From NCBI RefSeq assembly GCF_021654035.1, contig NZ_JAJPDW010000001.1, positions 1-64,000 on the forward strand: DNA of 64,000 nucleotides. Direction: 5' to 3'. The notes beneath the pieces were generated by a model, which was not told where the DNA came from, made no database searches, and saw nothing but the letters and a program-made list of their open reading frames with translations. The DNA is from Microbacterium aurantiacum. Lineage in GTDB: Bacteria; Actinomycetota; Actinomycetes; Actinomycetales; Microbacteriaceae. Each line of letters starts with the position of its first letter. Within the stretch, counting starts at the first letter, position 1. This document shows positions 41,431-51,281 of this stretch, in pieces. Made by a program: the position numbers and the translations under genes.

Positions 41431-42110
41431 AGCATCCCCCTCTCCACGATGGTGCGGACGTTCGGATCGGCGAGGACCTCCGGGGAGTGCCCCGGCGTCG
41501 CCACGAAGATGCGGCCATCGCCCCAGTGACGCGTCCACACTGCGGGAGAGGTCACCGGCCGGTGCCACGGATGATAGGGCTGAACGGGGTGCGTGGTCGT
41601 TGCGAGGACGTCGATGAGGTCGTCGTGCAGCACCCAGTACTGCTCGGTGTCGAGGGAGAAGTCGGCGATCCCCGCGGTGATCTCATGGGTGCGGCCGAGC
41701 TCGGTCATCTCGACCGTGTAGGGCAGGAAGTTGTCGGACTCGCCCGCGCCGCACTGCTCCGGCGCCTTCGACGGATGCGTCGCGAACTGGCCGCCGATCA
41801 GGTGGAGGTAGTCCGATTCCTTGCGGTAGGAATCCGCGATCCCTCCGTGCCAGCCGGCGAGCCCGGTGCCGGCGCGCACGGCGTCGCGGAGGCCGGCGAA
41901 GGCCTCGCGGGAGATCTCCGACATCGTCACGCTCTGCACGATGAGGTCGGTCGCGGCCATGAGGTCGGCATCCACGTAGACGTCGTTGGTCTCGGAAACG
42001 GTGACGTCGAACCCGTTGTCGCGGAGGAACGGCAGGAAGAGCTCCGTGGCTTCGACGGGTTTGTGCCCGTCCCACCCTCCGCGGACGACGAGTGCACGGC
42101 GGGATGTCAT
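41409..42110 (-). CDS. ThuA-domain protein
   Basis: The 233-residue protein is a class I glutamine-amidotransferase-like ThuA domain (ALVVRGGWDGHKPVEATELF; GTGLAGWHGGIADSYRKESD; TEQYWVLHDDLIDVLATTTH). ThuA proteins are linked to trehalose and related sugar use through 3-keto intermediates, usually next to Gfo/Idh/MocA enzymes, as here. Its ATG overlaps the upstream gene stop (ATGA) and its 3' end overlaps the downstream gene. The exact reaction is not established. Confidence 0.93.
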   Translation of the reverse strand: MTSRRALVVRGGWDGHKPVEATELFLPFLRDNGFDVTVSETNDVYVDADLMAATDLIVQSVTMSEISREAFAGLRDAVRAGTGLAGWHGGIADSYRKESDYLHLIGGQFATHPSKAPEQCGAGESDNFLPYTVEMTELGRTHEITAGIADFSLDTEQYWVLHDDLIDVLATTTHPVQPYHPWHRPVTSPAVWTRHWGDGRIFVATPGHSPEVLADPNVRTIVERGMLWAARTA

Positions 42111-43324
42111 GACGGGTTCTCCTTCTTCGGTGCCGGCTCCACGGGGGTGAAGCGGCTGTCATCGTGGGCGCTGCGTTCGACCGCGGCCAGGACCCGCTGC
42201 ACGCCCGCAGCCTCGGCGAAGCCGGGTTCGGCGGGTCCGTCGCCGGCGATGGCGCGGACGAGATCGACCACCTGGTGGGTGAAGAGGTGCTCGTACCCGA
42301 GCCCGTGACCGGCCGGCCACCAGGCCTCCGTGTAGGGATGCTCGGCCTCGGTCACCTGGATGCGGCGGAACCCCTGGGCCCCCGCATCGTCGGCGGCGTC
42401 GTAGTACTCGAGCTCGTTCATGCGGGTGAAGTCGAACGCGACGGAGCCCCGGTCGCCGTTGATCTCGATGCGGTTCGAGTTGCGGTGTCCCGTCGGCAGT
42501 CGCGTGGCCTCGAAGACCCCCATCGCCCCGGACGCGAAGCGCGCGGTGAAGGCGACGGCGTCGTCGACCGTCACCCGCTCGCGCGCGGCTCCCTGCGCGG
42601 CTCGCCCGCCGAGCCCGACCTGCTCGCCGAGCACCGGGCGGGTCTCGACGAAGGTCTGCATCGTCGCCGAGACACCGATGATCGCCTCGCCCGTGATCCA
42701 CTGCGCGGCGTCGATCGAGTGCGCGCCGATGTCGCCGAGGGTTCCCGACCCGGCGCGCGCCCGGTCCAGGCGCCATGTGTAGGGGGCATCCGCGTCGCTC
42801 AGCCAGTCCTGCAGGTACTGCGCGCGCACGTGCCGGATCTCGCCGATCCGACCCTCCTGGACGAAACGGCGGGCCAGCGCGAGAGCCGGGGTGCGGCGGT
42901 AGCTGAACCCGCACATGCTCACCGCGCCGGATGCTGCGGCCGCGGCATCCGCCGCCGCCACCATCGCCTCGGCCTCGGCGACGTCGTTCGCGAGGGGCTT
43001 CTCGCACAGGACGTGGAGGCCCGCCTCGAGCGCGGCGGTGGCGATCTCGGCGTGGGTGTCGCCGGGCGTGCAGATGTCGACCACGTCGATGTCGCCGCGC
43101 GCGAGCACGGCGCGCCAGTCGGTGCTCCACCCCTCGGCGCCGAACTCCGTCGCGGCGGCGGCGGTGCGCTCCGGGTCGCGGCCGACCACGACAGCGAGCT
43201 GCGGCTCGCGCGGCAGGTCGAAGAACCGGTGGGCGGTGCGCCAGGCCTGCGCGTGCGCGCGGCCCATGAAGCCGGTGCCGATGAGCGCAACGCGCAGGGC
43301 ACTTCGCGGTGTCGTCGTCGACAT
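42107..43324 (-). CDS. Gfo/Idh/MocA-family oxidoreductase, first gene of ThuA operon
   Basis: The 405-residue enzyme starts at ATG 43324 after GAGAGGA. It has the Rossmann start LRVALIGTGFMGRAHAQAWR, the EKP motif in LHVLCEKPLANDVAEAEAMV, and SGTLGDIGAHSIDAAQWITG with the catalytic Asp/His pair. It is longer than the other operon dehydrogenase and distinct in sequence. Together with ThuA the pair probably oxidises and processes a disaccharide or sugar derivative. No transporter for it lies in the window. Confidence 0.93.
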   Translation of the reverse strand: MSTTTPRSALRVALIGTGFMGRAHAQAWRTAHRFFDLPREPQLAVVVGRDPERTAAAATEFGAEGWSTDWRAVLARGDIDVVDICTPGDTHAEIATAALEAGLHVLCEKPLANDVAEAEAMVAAADAAAAASGAVSMCGFSYRRTPALALARRFVQEGRIGEIRHVRAQYLQDWLSDADAPYTWRLDRARAGSGTLGDIGAHSIDAAQWITGEAIIGVSATMQTFVETRPVLGEQVGLGGRAAQGAARERVTVDDAVAFTARFASGAMGVFEATRLPTGHRNSNRIEINGDRGSVAFDFTRMNELEYYDAADDAGAQGFRRIQVTEAEHPYTEAWWPAGHGLGYEHLFTHQVVDLVRAIAGDGPAEPGFAEAAGVQRVLAAVERSAHDDSRFTPVEPAPKKENPS

Positions 43325-43337
43325 CTCGAATCCTCTC

Positions 43338-43349
43338 CATCGATCGATG
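43338..43349. promoter_or_regulatory. 12-bp palindrome, candidate LacI operator
   Basis: CATCGATCGATG is a perfect palindrome 13 bp upstream of the first operon gene and 60 bp from the divergent LacI gene, within their 85-bp gap. The position suits autoregulation and control of the operon, but the centre is AT rather than the usual CG, so the assignment is tentative. Confidence 0.45.
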
Positions 43350-43409
43350 CGGTGGCCCACTTTTCCACCCGAGCGGATGCCGCGCGATGAATTGGCGCAA
43401 AATAGCGGG

Positions 43410-44423
43410 GTGACCCCGGAACCGCGTCCAACCCTCGACGCGATCGCCGCGCACTGCGGGCTGAGCGTCACGACGGTCTCGCGGGCCCTGCGGGGCCGCG
43501 GTGAGATGGCGGCCGAGACCCGTGCCCGGGTGCTCGCCGCCGCCCGCGACCTCGGCTATCGGCGCGACGGCGAGCGCCGCGGACGTCCGCGCACCGGCAC
43601 GTCGCGCCTCATCGACCTCGTGCTCGGTCGGTTCCACGACCCGTACTCGGAGCAGGTCACCGCGGGGGCGCAGATCGCGGCGGCCGAACTCGGCTACGAC
43701 CTCGTGCTCACCACCGAACGCGATGCGCCGCGCGACGACTGGCCGATGCGCATCCGCTCCCGGGGGTCGGCGGGGGTCGTGATCGGGGTGATCACCCCGA
43801 CCGCGTCGCAGGTGACGGTGCTCGCCGATGCCGGCATCCCGATCGTCCTCCTCGGTCCGCGCGGCGACGCCTCCCTGCCGCTGTGGAACGTCGGCACGAC
43901 CGACCACGCCGGGGGGACGGATGCCGCCGCCCACCTGATCGACCGGGGGGCGCGCCGGTTCGTGGTGATCGCCGGGGAGCCGACGTTCCGCTTCGGTCGT
44001 GCGCGGGTGCAGGGGTTCGAAGCGGAGACGGAGCGACGGATGCCGGGCGCCGTGGTCGTCCGCGAACGCGCCGACTGGACGTCGGGCCAGGCGCGGCGGG
44101 CGACGGCGCGGGCTCTCACCGAGATCCCCGGCGACGGACCGATCGGCCTGTTCGCGTGCTCGGACGAGATGGCCGCGGGCGCCTACCGCGCGATCGCGGA
44201 GGCCGGTCTGTCGATCGGGCGGGATGTCCTCGTCGTCGGGTTCGACGACGTGCGCGGGGCGCGGTGGCTGCAGCCGCCGCTCACGACGATCCGTCAGCCG
44301 CTCCGCGAGATGGCCGCCACCGCCGTCGGGCTTCTCGCCGACGCCGCGGAGGGTCGGTCGGTCGAGCGGCCGTCCCTTGAGCTGCCGACGACGCTCGTCC
44401 CCCGCGCCTCGACCGGCGCCTGA
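43410..44423 (+). CDS. LacI-family transcriptional regulator of the ThuA operon
   Basis: The 337-residue protein starts at GTG 43410 and has the LacI helix-turn-helix (TLDAIAAHCGLSVTTVSRAL), a hinge region rich in Arg/Gly (GERRGRPRTGTSRLIDLVLG), and the effector domain with IGLFACSDEMAAGAYRAIAE and VLVVGFDDVRGARWLQPPLT. It is divergent from the Gfo/ThuA/Gfo operon and should respond to a sugar or sugar derivative. The stop is followed by 54 bp before the convergent TauE gene. Confidence 0.92.
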   Translation: MTPEPRPTLDAIAAHCGLSVTTVSRALRGRGEMAAETRARVLAAARDLGYRRDGERRGRPRTGTSRLIDLVLGRFHDPYSEQVTAGAQIAAAELGYDLVLTTERDAPRDDWPMRIRSRGSAGVVIGVITPTASQVTVLADAGIPIVLLGPRGDASLPLWNVGTTDHAGGTDAAAHLIDRGARRFVVIAGEPTFRFGRARVQGFEAETERRMPGAVVVRERADWTSGQARRATARALTEIPGDGPIGLFACSDEMAAGAYRAIAEAGLSIGRDVLVVGFDDVRGARWLQPPLTTIRQPLREMAATAVGLLADAAEGRSVERPSLELPTTLVPRASTGA

Positions 44424-44477
44424 CGCGCGGGCGCGGCGTCCGTCGGGATCCGCCGCCGATTCACCCGGTGAACCGAC

Positions 44478-45296
44478 TCACCCGGTGAACTGGACGACCG
44501 TGTCCCAGGCGAGCTTGACGATGAGGATGCCGAGCACGACGAGGAACACCACCCGCACGAACGCGCTGCCGCGCCGGGTCGCCATGTGCGCGCCGACGAA
44601 GCCGCCCGCCATGTTCACCGCCGCCATCGCGAGACCGAGGACGAGGAGGATCTCGCCGTGGACGCCGTACACGGCGAGCGCGGCGAGGTTGGTGGTGAGG
44701 TTCGCGACCTTCGCGTTGACGCTGGCCTGCAGGAAGCCGAAGCCGAGCACGCCGACGAGGAGGATGACGAAGAACGACCCCGTGCCGGGGCCGAGGAGCC
44801 CGTCGTAGAAGCCGACTCCGACGCCGATGAGCGCCGCGCGCCAGACGACGGCGACACCGCCGGTGAAGCGCGGCTCGTGCTCGAGTCCCATCGAGGGCTT
44901 CAGGAACGTGTACGCCGCCACGGCCACCACCGCGACGAGGACGACGGGTGTCAGCACTTCGCGCGGCACGAACCGCGAGACGGCTGCACCCGCGGCCGAG
45001 CCGGAGAACGCGCCCGCGACGAGGGGGACGAGGAGTACCAGCTGCACGCGGATGCGGCGCAGGTACACCCAGCTCGCCGTCAAAGTGCCGAAGAAGGAGG
45101 AGAGCTTGTTCGTGCCGAGGACGTAGGGCGTGGCGACATCCTGGGGAACGGCGATGACGAGGGCGGGAAGCTGGATGAGTCCGCCACCGCCGACGACCGC
45201 GTCGACCCATCCGGCGATGCCCGCCGCGAGCAGCAGGAAGACCAGAGCGGCGGCCGACACCGGCAGCCACTCGGCGAGGGGCGGGCCGTCGAGCAC
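44478..45296 (-). CDS. TauE/SafE-family membrane exporter
   Basis: The 272-residue, about eight-helix protein shows the family repeat: LLAAGIAGWVDAVVGGGGLI with the ATPYVLGTNKLSSFFGTLTA segment in the first half, and GFYDGLLGPGTGSFFVILLV with ASVNAKVANLTTNLAALAVY in the second. Members export sulfite, sulfoacetate or other organic anions; the substrate here is unknown. GTG 45296 is preferred; the longer upstream frame is basic and not membrane-like. It is divergent from gdhA. Confidence 0.9.
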   Translation of the reverse strand: MLDGPPLAEWLPVSAAALVFLLLAAGIAGWVDAVVGGGGLIQLPALVIAVPQDVATPYVLGTNKLSSFFGTLTASWVYLRRIRVQLVLLVPLVAGAFSGSAAGAAVSRFVPREVLTPVVLVAVVAVAAYTFLKPSMGLEHEPRFTGGVAVVWRAALIGVGVGFYDGLLGPGTGSFFVILLVGVLGFGFLQASVNAKVANLTTNLAALAVYGVHGEILLVLGLAMAAVNMAGGFVGAHMATRRGSAFVRVVFLVVLGILIVKLAWDTVVQFTG

Positions 45297-45358
45297 CGGC
45301 CCATCCTTTCCCCTCCGGCGGCGACGGCAAAACCGGCGCGACGACGACTTCGGTTTGA

Positions 45359-46813
<1,455 letters not shown>

Positions 46814-46831
46814 CCGACGCGGAAACGACGA

Positions 46832-46861
46832 AGCCGGTCGGGGATCTCTCCCCGACCGGCT
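46832..46861 (+). terminator. gdhA transcription terminator
   Basis: AGCCGGTCGGGG (46832-46843) and CCCCGACCGGCT (46850-46861) form a perfect 12-bp stem with a 6-base loop ATCTCT, starting 18 bp after the gdhA stop. TGTCCG follows rather than a T-run. Confidence 0.88.
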
Positions 46862-47222
46862 GTCCGCACATTCGCTGTAGGTCTGTTTGGTTATCCCGCG
46901 AGGCCAGTCGGGACAAGGGCTCCGCGGGAGGCCGTTTCCGACCGTTTCCACGGTAAGCCTCCGACGTTTACAAGATCCTGGTCAATGGACAGATTCTGGC
47001 GGGCACTCAAAGGTGGTCTCCAGCGCCCCGTCGCGCCCGGATCGAGACTATGAGGGATGCATCCGGACTCCGTGCGATCCACTCACGCTGGAGCCGGTCA
47101 GTGTTCTCGCGGCCCCCGACAACCCAAGGAAGGGCCCGACACTCGAACCGACAAGCGGACACCACGCAAGTTGGTTGCCGTCGCGCATGCGCAATGGGGA
47201 TGGCTTCCGGCAGAATGGCGCC
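46862..47222. other. 361-bp gap at the left border of the accessory island
   Basis: No convincing gene, tRNA or repeated attachment site is visible. The base composition is lower in GC than the core genes. The boundary between conserved chromosome and island probably lies here, because everything to the left is housekeeping and everything to the right is accessory. No direct repeat matching the right part of the window was found by eye. Confidence 0.5.
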
Positions 47223-47693
47223 GTGGCCCCGCGACAACTCGTACTTCGCGGTCCAGAAAGGCAGACGGCGGCCCTAGACCTGGTGGAGAACACCACCGGC
47301 GCGCCGCCCACGTCATTCGAGGACCTAGAACATGACGTGCGCGTCCCGCGTTTCGGCGGCGCGGCCTTGTTGCGAGCGGCCGCGCGAGCACTCCATGAGG
47401 GGTTCGCTATTCGCCGGGTCGAGTTCGGCGGCGCATCAGAGACGAGCCTGTCAGATTCGACGCAGGACGAGGTGTCAGCGGAAGTCGTCGACGCGCTAGC
47501 CGAACACGGTCCCTCCGGCGCCCAGGGGCTGCTCAGGCACGAGTACCGCACCTTCATCGTCGAAGGCGTGGAGTTCTACAGTCAAACGACCCGTTCGGTC
47601 ACACTACGTCGCGACGGAGTGATCTTCGGCACCAGCGACGACGCGCTGTGGATCTTCATCCACCGTGTCCTCGAAGAAGATCCTCCCTCGTGA
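47223..47693 (+). CDS. unknown accessory protein, gene 1 of a three-gene operon
   Basis: A 156-residue soluble protein without recognised domain. It has mixed alpha/beta character: a helical stretch GGAALLRAAARALHEGFAIR followed by strands (YRTFIVEGVEFYSQTTRSVT, LRRDGVIFGTSDDALWIFIH). GTG 47223 is a weak choice; ATG 47187 (MRNGDGFRQNG) is in frame too and neither has a good ribosome-binding site. Its stop overlaps the next start (GTGA at 47690), tying it to the membrane protein that follows. Confidence 0.65.
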   Translation: MAPRQLVLRGPERQTAALDLVENTTGAPPTSFEDLEHDVRVPRFGGAALLRAAARALHEGFAIRRVEFGGASETSLSDSTQDEVSAEVVDALAEHGPSGAQGLLRHEYRTFIVEGVEFYSQTTRSVTLRRDGVIFGTSDDALWIFIHRVLEEDPPS

Positions 47694-48346
47694 GGGTATG
47701 GGTAACCGCCGTCATCGAGACGGTGCGGCTGGCCGCGGCTGTGCTTACCTTCATGTGGTTGGAGCCCAAGCTCGAGGAGTACTTCGAGAAGGTCCCCGTG
47801 CTCGGATGGCTTGTCGCAGCACTCCTCTCCGCCTCGGCCGTACTGGTCGTGAGCTGGGTCCTCCTGCCACTGGGCAGGGTTGTCGTCGCCGTCGAACGGT
47901 ACGAGAACAACATCCCCTACGCCGGCCCCTCTCTCGACCTGGTGTGCGACGCCCACACCACCGCCGTCGAGCGATACTGGCTTCACGTCCGGCACGAAGG
48001 ATACGGCCTCGTCTCGCGCCTCGTGATCATGGGAATCGCCAAACGTGGTCTCGAGGTGTCGTTCGAAGTGAGAACCCCGCAGCTCGGGCTATACAGCGAA
48101 GACATCAACGCCGATGACACGCGACTGGACCACGGGGTCGTTCTGAGCCTGGACAACTCGGCAAGTCGGACATCATGGTCTCAGGTGCTTGTGTCCGTCT
48201 CCAGCCGAGACGTGCCCAGCAGCCGCGAAGTCGACGTGAAGACTCGTCTGCACTACCCGAACAAGAGGCCCTGGTACTTCTTCATGGCGTGGTCGCACTG
48301 CGACGTCAAGCACATCGTACTGATGAAGAAGATCGAGAAGAGATAG
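47690..48346 (+). CDS. two-helix membrane protein, gene 2 of the accessory operon
   Basis: The 218-residue protein starts at GTG 47690 inside a 4-bp overlap. Two helices occupy about residues 5-24 (VTAVIETVRLAAAVLTFMWL) and 36-63, with a short acidic hairpin between (EPKLEEYFEKVPV). The remaining 150 residues are predicted soluble and beta-rich (LEVSFEVRTPQLGLYSEDIN; VLVSVSSRDVPSSREVDVKT), ending in a basic tail. The combination of N-terminal helices with a cytosolic sensor-like domain is common among membrane effectors of defence systems, but no family was recognised. Confidence 0.7.
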   Translation: MRVWVTAVIETVRLAAAVLTFMWLEPKLEEYFEKVPVLGWLVAALLSASAVLVVSWVLLPLGRVVVAVERYENNIPYAGPSLDLVCDAHTTAVERYWLHVRHEGYGLVSRLVIMGIAKRGLEVSFEVRTPQLGLYSEDINADDTRLDHGVVLSLDNSASRTSWSQVLVSVSSRDVPSSREVDVKTRLHYPNKRPWYFFMAWSHCDVKHIVLMKKIEKR

Positions 48347-48354
48347 AGCCCAGA

Positions 48355-49326
48355 GTGTCCAACCTCAGCAAGCGATTCCTCCGCGGTCGACCCATGTTGC
48401 TTAATACGACAGCTTCCCTCACGCAGATGCAGGCCCAGCTTGCCCAGGCCAAACCGGACCTCACCGCCGCTCGGCGAGGATGGGGGAGCATCTCCGAAGA
48501 CCCCGACATTCTCGGCAGTCTCATGCTGCAGCCGCCGCTCACCGACCCGGACCTCCACCCGGCTGTTCCCGGACGGCGACCCGAGGTGCTCTCCGCCCGC
48601 CTCTACTGGTTCAACGCCCTGCGCTCACGCGTGCGGCACGGCGTGCCCGTCACGCCTCAGTACACGCTGGATGCCACCGACATCCTGATCAGCGAGCATG
48701 GCGCGAACGAATACCTCCTCGTCGTCGCCTCGCACAACGACGGCGACATCGATAACAAGGTCATTCCGGCTCTCAAGAACGCCATCCTGTCCGTCGACCC
48801 AAACGTGTCGGTGGCATCGACCACATCACCGCTGCACTTCGATGACCCGGACTTCTTCCTCTGGCTCGTGAACCGCTGGTTCGCAAGTCAGCCGGCCGGT
48901 ACGGGCGTCGACATCGACGCCTTCGACCACGTCATGGTGCGAGACCCGCTGCGCTACCAGACCGCCATCGCTCAGGGTGTGCAGTCCGACCGCCCCGAGC
49001 TGCTGACTCTCCTCGCCAAGCCGGTTACCGTATTCGGCCCCGGCAGGTTCAGCATCACGTCGACTACCCTCGGCTTCGGCTGCGAGCTGACTCTCGCGGT
49101 GAACGGTGACTTCGACATCGCCGCCCGCGCCATCAGCTTCGCCGGTGGCTCGTTCACTTCAATTCCCGAGATGCGACTCACCGCAGTCACCGACCTTATC
49201 TACACAGTGCTCCCCGCCATGAAGAAAATGTACGAGGGTGACCTTGGGTGGAAGCAGGGTGGTGACCGCGCCGCATTCCGCACCAAGATGAAAGTCGACG
49301 CGCAGACTCTCGTCGCCCGAATCTGA
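48355..49326 (+). CDS. unknown accessory protein, gene 3 of the operon
   Basis: A 323-residue protein beginning at GTG 48355, 8 bp after the membrane protein gene. An N-terminal helix (LTQMQAQLAQAKPDLTAARR) precedes a long alpha/beta region with NEYLLVVASHNDGDIDNKVI, LHFDDPDFFLWLVNRWFASQ and GRFSITSTTLGFGCELTLAV. No nuclease, ATPase or binding motif stands out. It is presumably produced together with the two preceding proteins. Family unknown. Confidence 0.7.
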   Translation: MSNLSKRFLRGRPMLLNTTASLTQMQAQLAQAKPDLTAARRGWGSISEDPDILGSLMLQPPLTDPDLHPAVPGRRPEVLSARLYWFNALRSRVRHGVPVTPQYTLDATDILISEHGANEYLLVVASHNDGDIDNKVIPALKNAILSVDPNVSVASTTSPLHFDDPDFFLWLVNRWFASQPAGTGVDIDAFDHVMVRDPLRYQTAIAQGVQSDRPELLTLLAKPVTVFGPGRFSITSTTLGFGCELTLAVNGDFDIAARAISFAGGSFTSIPEMRLTAVTDLIYTVLPAMKKMYEGDLGWKQGGDRAAFRTKMKVDAQTLVARI

Positions 49327-49605
49327 AAGCCCGGGGTTCGCCGGAGCCATCGAGGCACCCGGGAACGGCTGCGGGAAGCTCCGTGCGGGCACCGGTCATC
49401 TCGCCCCTTGCGCGATCCGACAGATGGTTAGATGTCGTTCCCCGACACGTTCTTCGTGACTCACGCTAACGCGCCCTTAACGCCGGTAGGCCGTCGGCGC
49501 CTCGGTCCGAGGATGCACGACGCTGGCACCGGTTACGCGCTCAAGCGACGTTGTCGCTCATGGCCGCGACGACCACGATGGCCGGAACTCTGGTAAGACG
49601 CTCAG

Positions 49606-50049
49606 TCAGAGTTCGATGACTCGACCGCCCTGGAGGAACTCCTGGACAACGAGCGCAGGACTCTTGAGGTCCTTGAATGGACTGGTCTGTGCAAGCTCGG
49701 TGATCGCTCCGAGGATCTCTGCCACCTGCGCCGCCGCATCTTCACGGTCCGAGACGAGTGCGGCGTCGAGGTTGTCGAACAACCGCCGGAAGTTCTCACG
49801 TCGTTCGTCGAAAGTCTTGTCGAGGGCGGTCAGCAGGAAGTCCCGCTGGACATGGATGATCTCGAGCTGCGTGTGCTCCCAAGCGCGAATCTCTTCGCGC
49901 TTCGTCTTCTCCTCGTTGATCACCTTGACCCACTGGTTCGCGGACGCGAGCACGAGGTTGAAGGTGTCCACGACCATCGCAGGGCTGGGCTTGGGGAGCA
50001 CCCCCTTCGCGGCCTTGCCGAGAGCTTGGATGGGAGTGGGCTGGCTCAT
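49606..50049 (-). CDS. helical accessory protein, partner of the Gly-rich protein
   Basis: The 147-residue product is nearly all helical: a Pro-containing start (SQPTPIQALGKAAKGVLPKP), a coiled-coil-like centre (VINEEKTKREEIRAWEHTQL, DKTFDERRENFRRLFDNLDA) and a final amphipathic part. Its ATG overlaps the stop of the upstream gene (ATGA), so the two proteins are made together. No domain was recognised. A 279-bp gap separates its 3' end from the convergent three-gene operon; nothing was found in that gap. Confidence 0.7.
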   Translation of the reverse strand: MSQPTPIQALGKAAKGVLPKPSPAMVVDTFNLVLASANQWVKVINEEKTKREEIRAWEHTQLEIIHVQRDFLLTALDKTFDERRENFRRLFDNLDAALVSDREDAAAQVAEILGAITELAQTSPFKDLKSPALVVQEFLQGGRVIEL

Positions 50050-51044
50050 GCGTACTTCCTTATGATCTCGACCGAGGCCTCGCTGAGGTCCCCCGTCTTG
50101 GGGTCAAGGATCGGGGTATTCAGGATCTCTTTCACTGCGGTGACGAGCTGGTAGGCGCGGAGGAACTCGCTGGCGTGCTTCTCGGCGTTGAATTCCACCG
50201 ACTCCAGCGCGTCCAGCGCCGCGGACGAGCGTCGCGACATGGAGTCGAGCAGATCGCGCAGCTCCGCGATCCGGTCTTGTACCGCGTGGAGGAGGTCCCG
50301 GGCAAGGGCGACGCGCTCGACTTCCACCGCGACCTCCGCAGCGAACTTCTTCGACTTCGTCTTGGTCTTCGCCCCGACGACCCCCATCGTGAAGCCGCCG
50401 ACGAGGAGCGCTGGCACTGCCGCGGTAAGGCCGAGCACGGCAGCGCCGGCCGCCATCCCGCCACCACCCGCGGCGAGCGTACCGCCGCCAAGAGCGGCAA
50501 GACTCGCGTTCGTCGCGGCGACACCGCTCAGCCCCGAGATGGCAGCGCCCGTACCCGCTGTCGCGAAGGTGGACACACCCCACAGTGCAGCTGCGGGAGC
50601 CGCCGCCCCCGCACCCACGGCACTGACGAACCCGGTCAATCCGGTCGTGATCCCCTGGACTCCGGCGACGTACTTCGGAATGTTCGGAACCCGGATCCGC
50701 ACACCATCGACCTTCTTGAAGTTGAGTCGCTTGACCTGCGCCTGGTTCCGTTCGAGCCAATCGGCGAAGCGTCCGAGGTTCTCCTTATGGACCGTGATCT
50801 GGAACTCGCCATACTCGCCCGCGGCAGCCTCGGTCTCGACTTCAGCACCGTTGAGATCCGACAGCGCAGCCTGAAGCCGCTGGATCGCTTCGCGGCGGAT
50901 GGTGCTTCCCTTCCGGTGGTCCACCACTCCCTTGGCCCCGGCAGCGACCGCAGCGGCTGTACCAGCGGCAAGCGGGACAAGAACCTTCGGCCCCGCCTTG
51001 GCCAGATTCGGAACACCCTTCAGCGCCAGGCTGACAAAATCCAT
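50046..51044 (-). CDS. membrane protein with long Gly/Ala-rich hydrophobic tract
   Basis: The 332-residue protein has a first hydrophobic stretch at residues 20-40, a soluble basic part at 45-120, and then about 100 residues (128-225) of Gly/Ala-rich hydrophobic sequence including GLSGVAATNASLAALGGGTL and AAGGGGMAAGAAVLGLTAAV, followed by a helical C-terminus. I recall similar Gly-rich tracts from uncharacterised bacterial proteins in defence or GTPase neighbourhoods; that is memory, not a search. Glycine-zipper helices can oligomerise in membranes, so a pore or membrane-remodelling role is a reasonable guess. It forms a two-gene operon with the helical protein. Confidence 0.72.
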   Translation of the reverse strand: MDFVSLALKGVPNLAKAGPKVLVPLAAGTAAAVAAGAKGVVDHRKGSTIRREAIQRLQAALSDLNGAEVETEAAAGEYGEFQITVHKENLGRFADWLERNQAQVKRLNFKKVDGVRIRVPNIPKYVAGVQGITTGLTGFVSAVGAGAAAPAAALWGVSTFATAGTGAAISGLSGVAATNASLAALGGGTLAAGGGGMAAGAAVLGLTAAVPALLVGGFTMGVVGAKTKTKSKKFAAEVAVEVERVALARDLLHAVQDRIAELRDLLDSMSRRSSAALDALESVEFNAEKHASEFLRAYQLVTAVKEILNTPILDPKTGDLSEASVEIIRKYA

Positions 51045-51220
51045 CGGCGCTCCCCCTCGACCTAGCCGCGTCAGTCAAAGGCTAGTGCCGCAGCGGACAT
51101 CGACCACACACGTGTTGAGAACCTTCAGCACCATGAGCGCGACAGACACCACCGGCGGCCTCGGGCAGATCACGCCCTTCACGCCGCGTCTCCGGGAATG
51201 CACCGACTACGTCGGCTAGG

Positions 51221-51248
51221 TGTACTGATCGGGGACGTTGATCGAACG
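51221..51248 (+). repeat. IS481 left terminal inverted repeat
   Basis: It begins TGTACTGATC and matches the inverse of 53795-53822 at 25 of 28 positions; identity falls off beyond this. Confidence 0.85.
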
Positions 51249-51281
51249 GGGACGGTGCGCAATGAAACGGACGAGCGAGGG

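Noticed and set aside
46862..47222. Possible tRNA or attachment site at the island border
   Set aside because: No cloverleaf could be drawn, and no matching direct repeat was seen elsewhere in the window.
51131..51220. A 28-codon plus-strand frame (MSATDTTGGLGQITPFTPRL...) ending at the IS481 left flank
   Set aside because: It would stop at the same TAG even without the insertion, has no ribosome-binding site, and is too short to support as a truncated gene.
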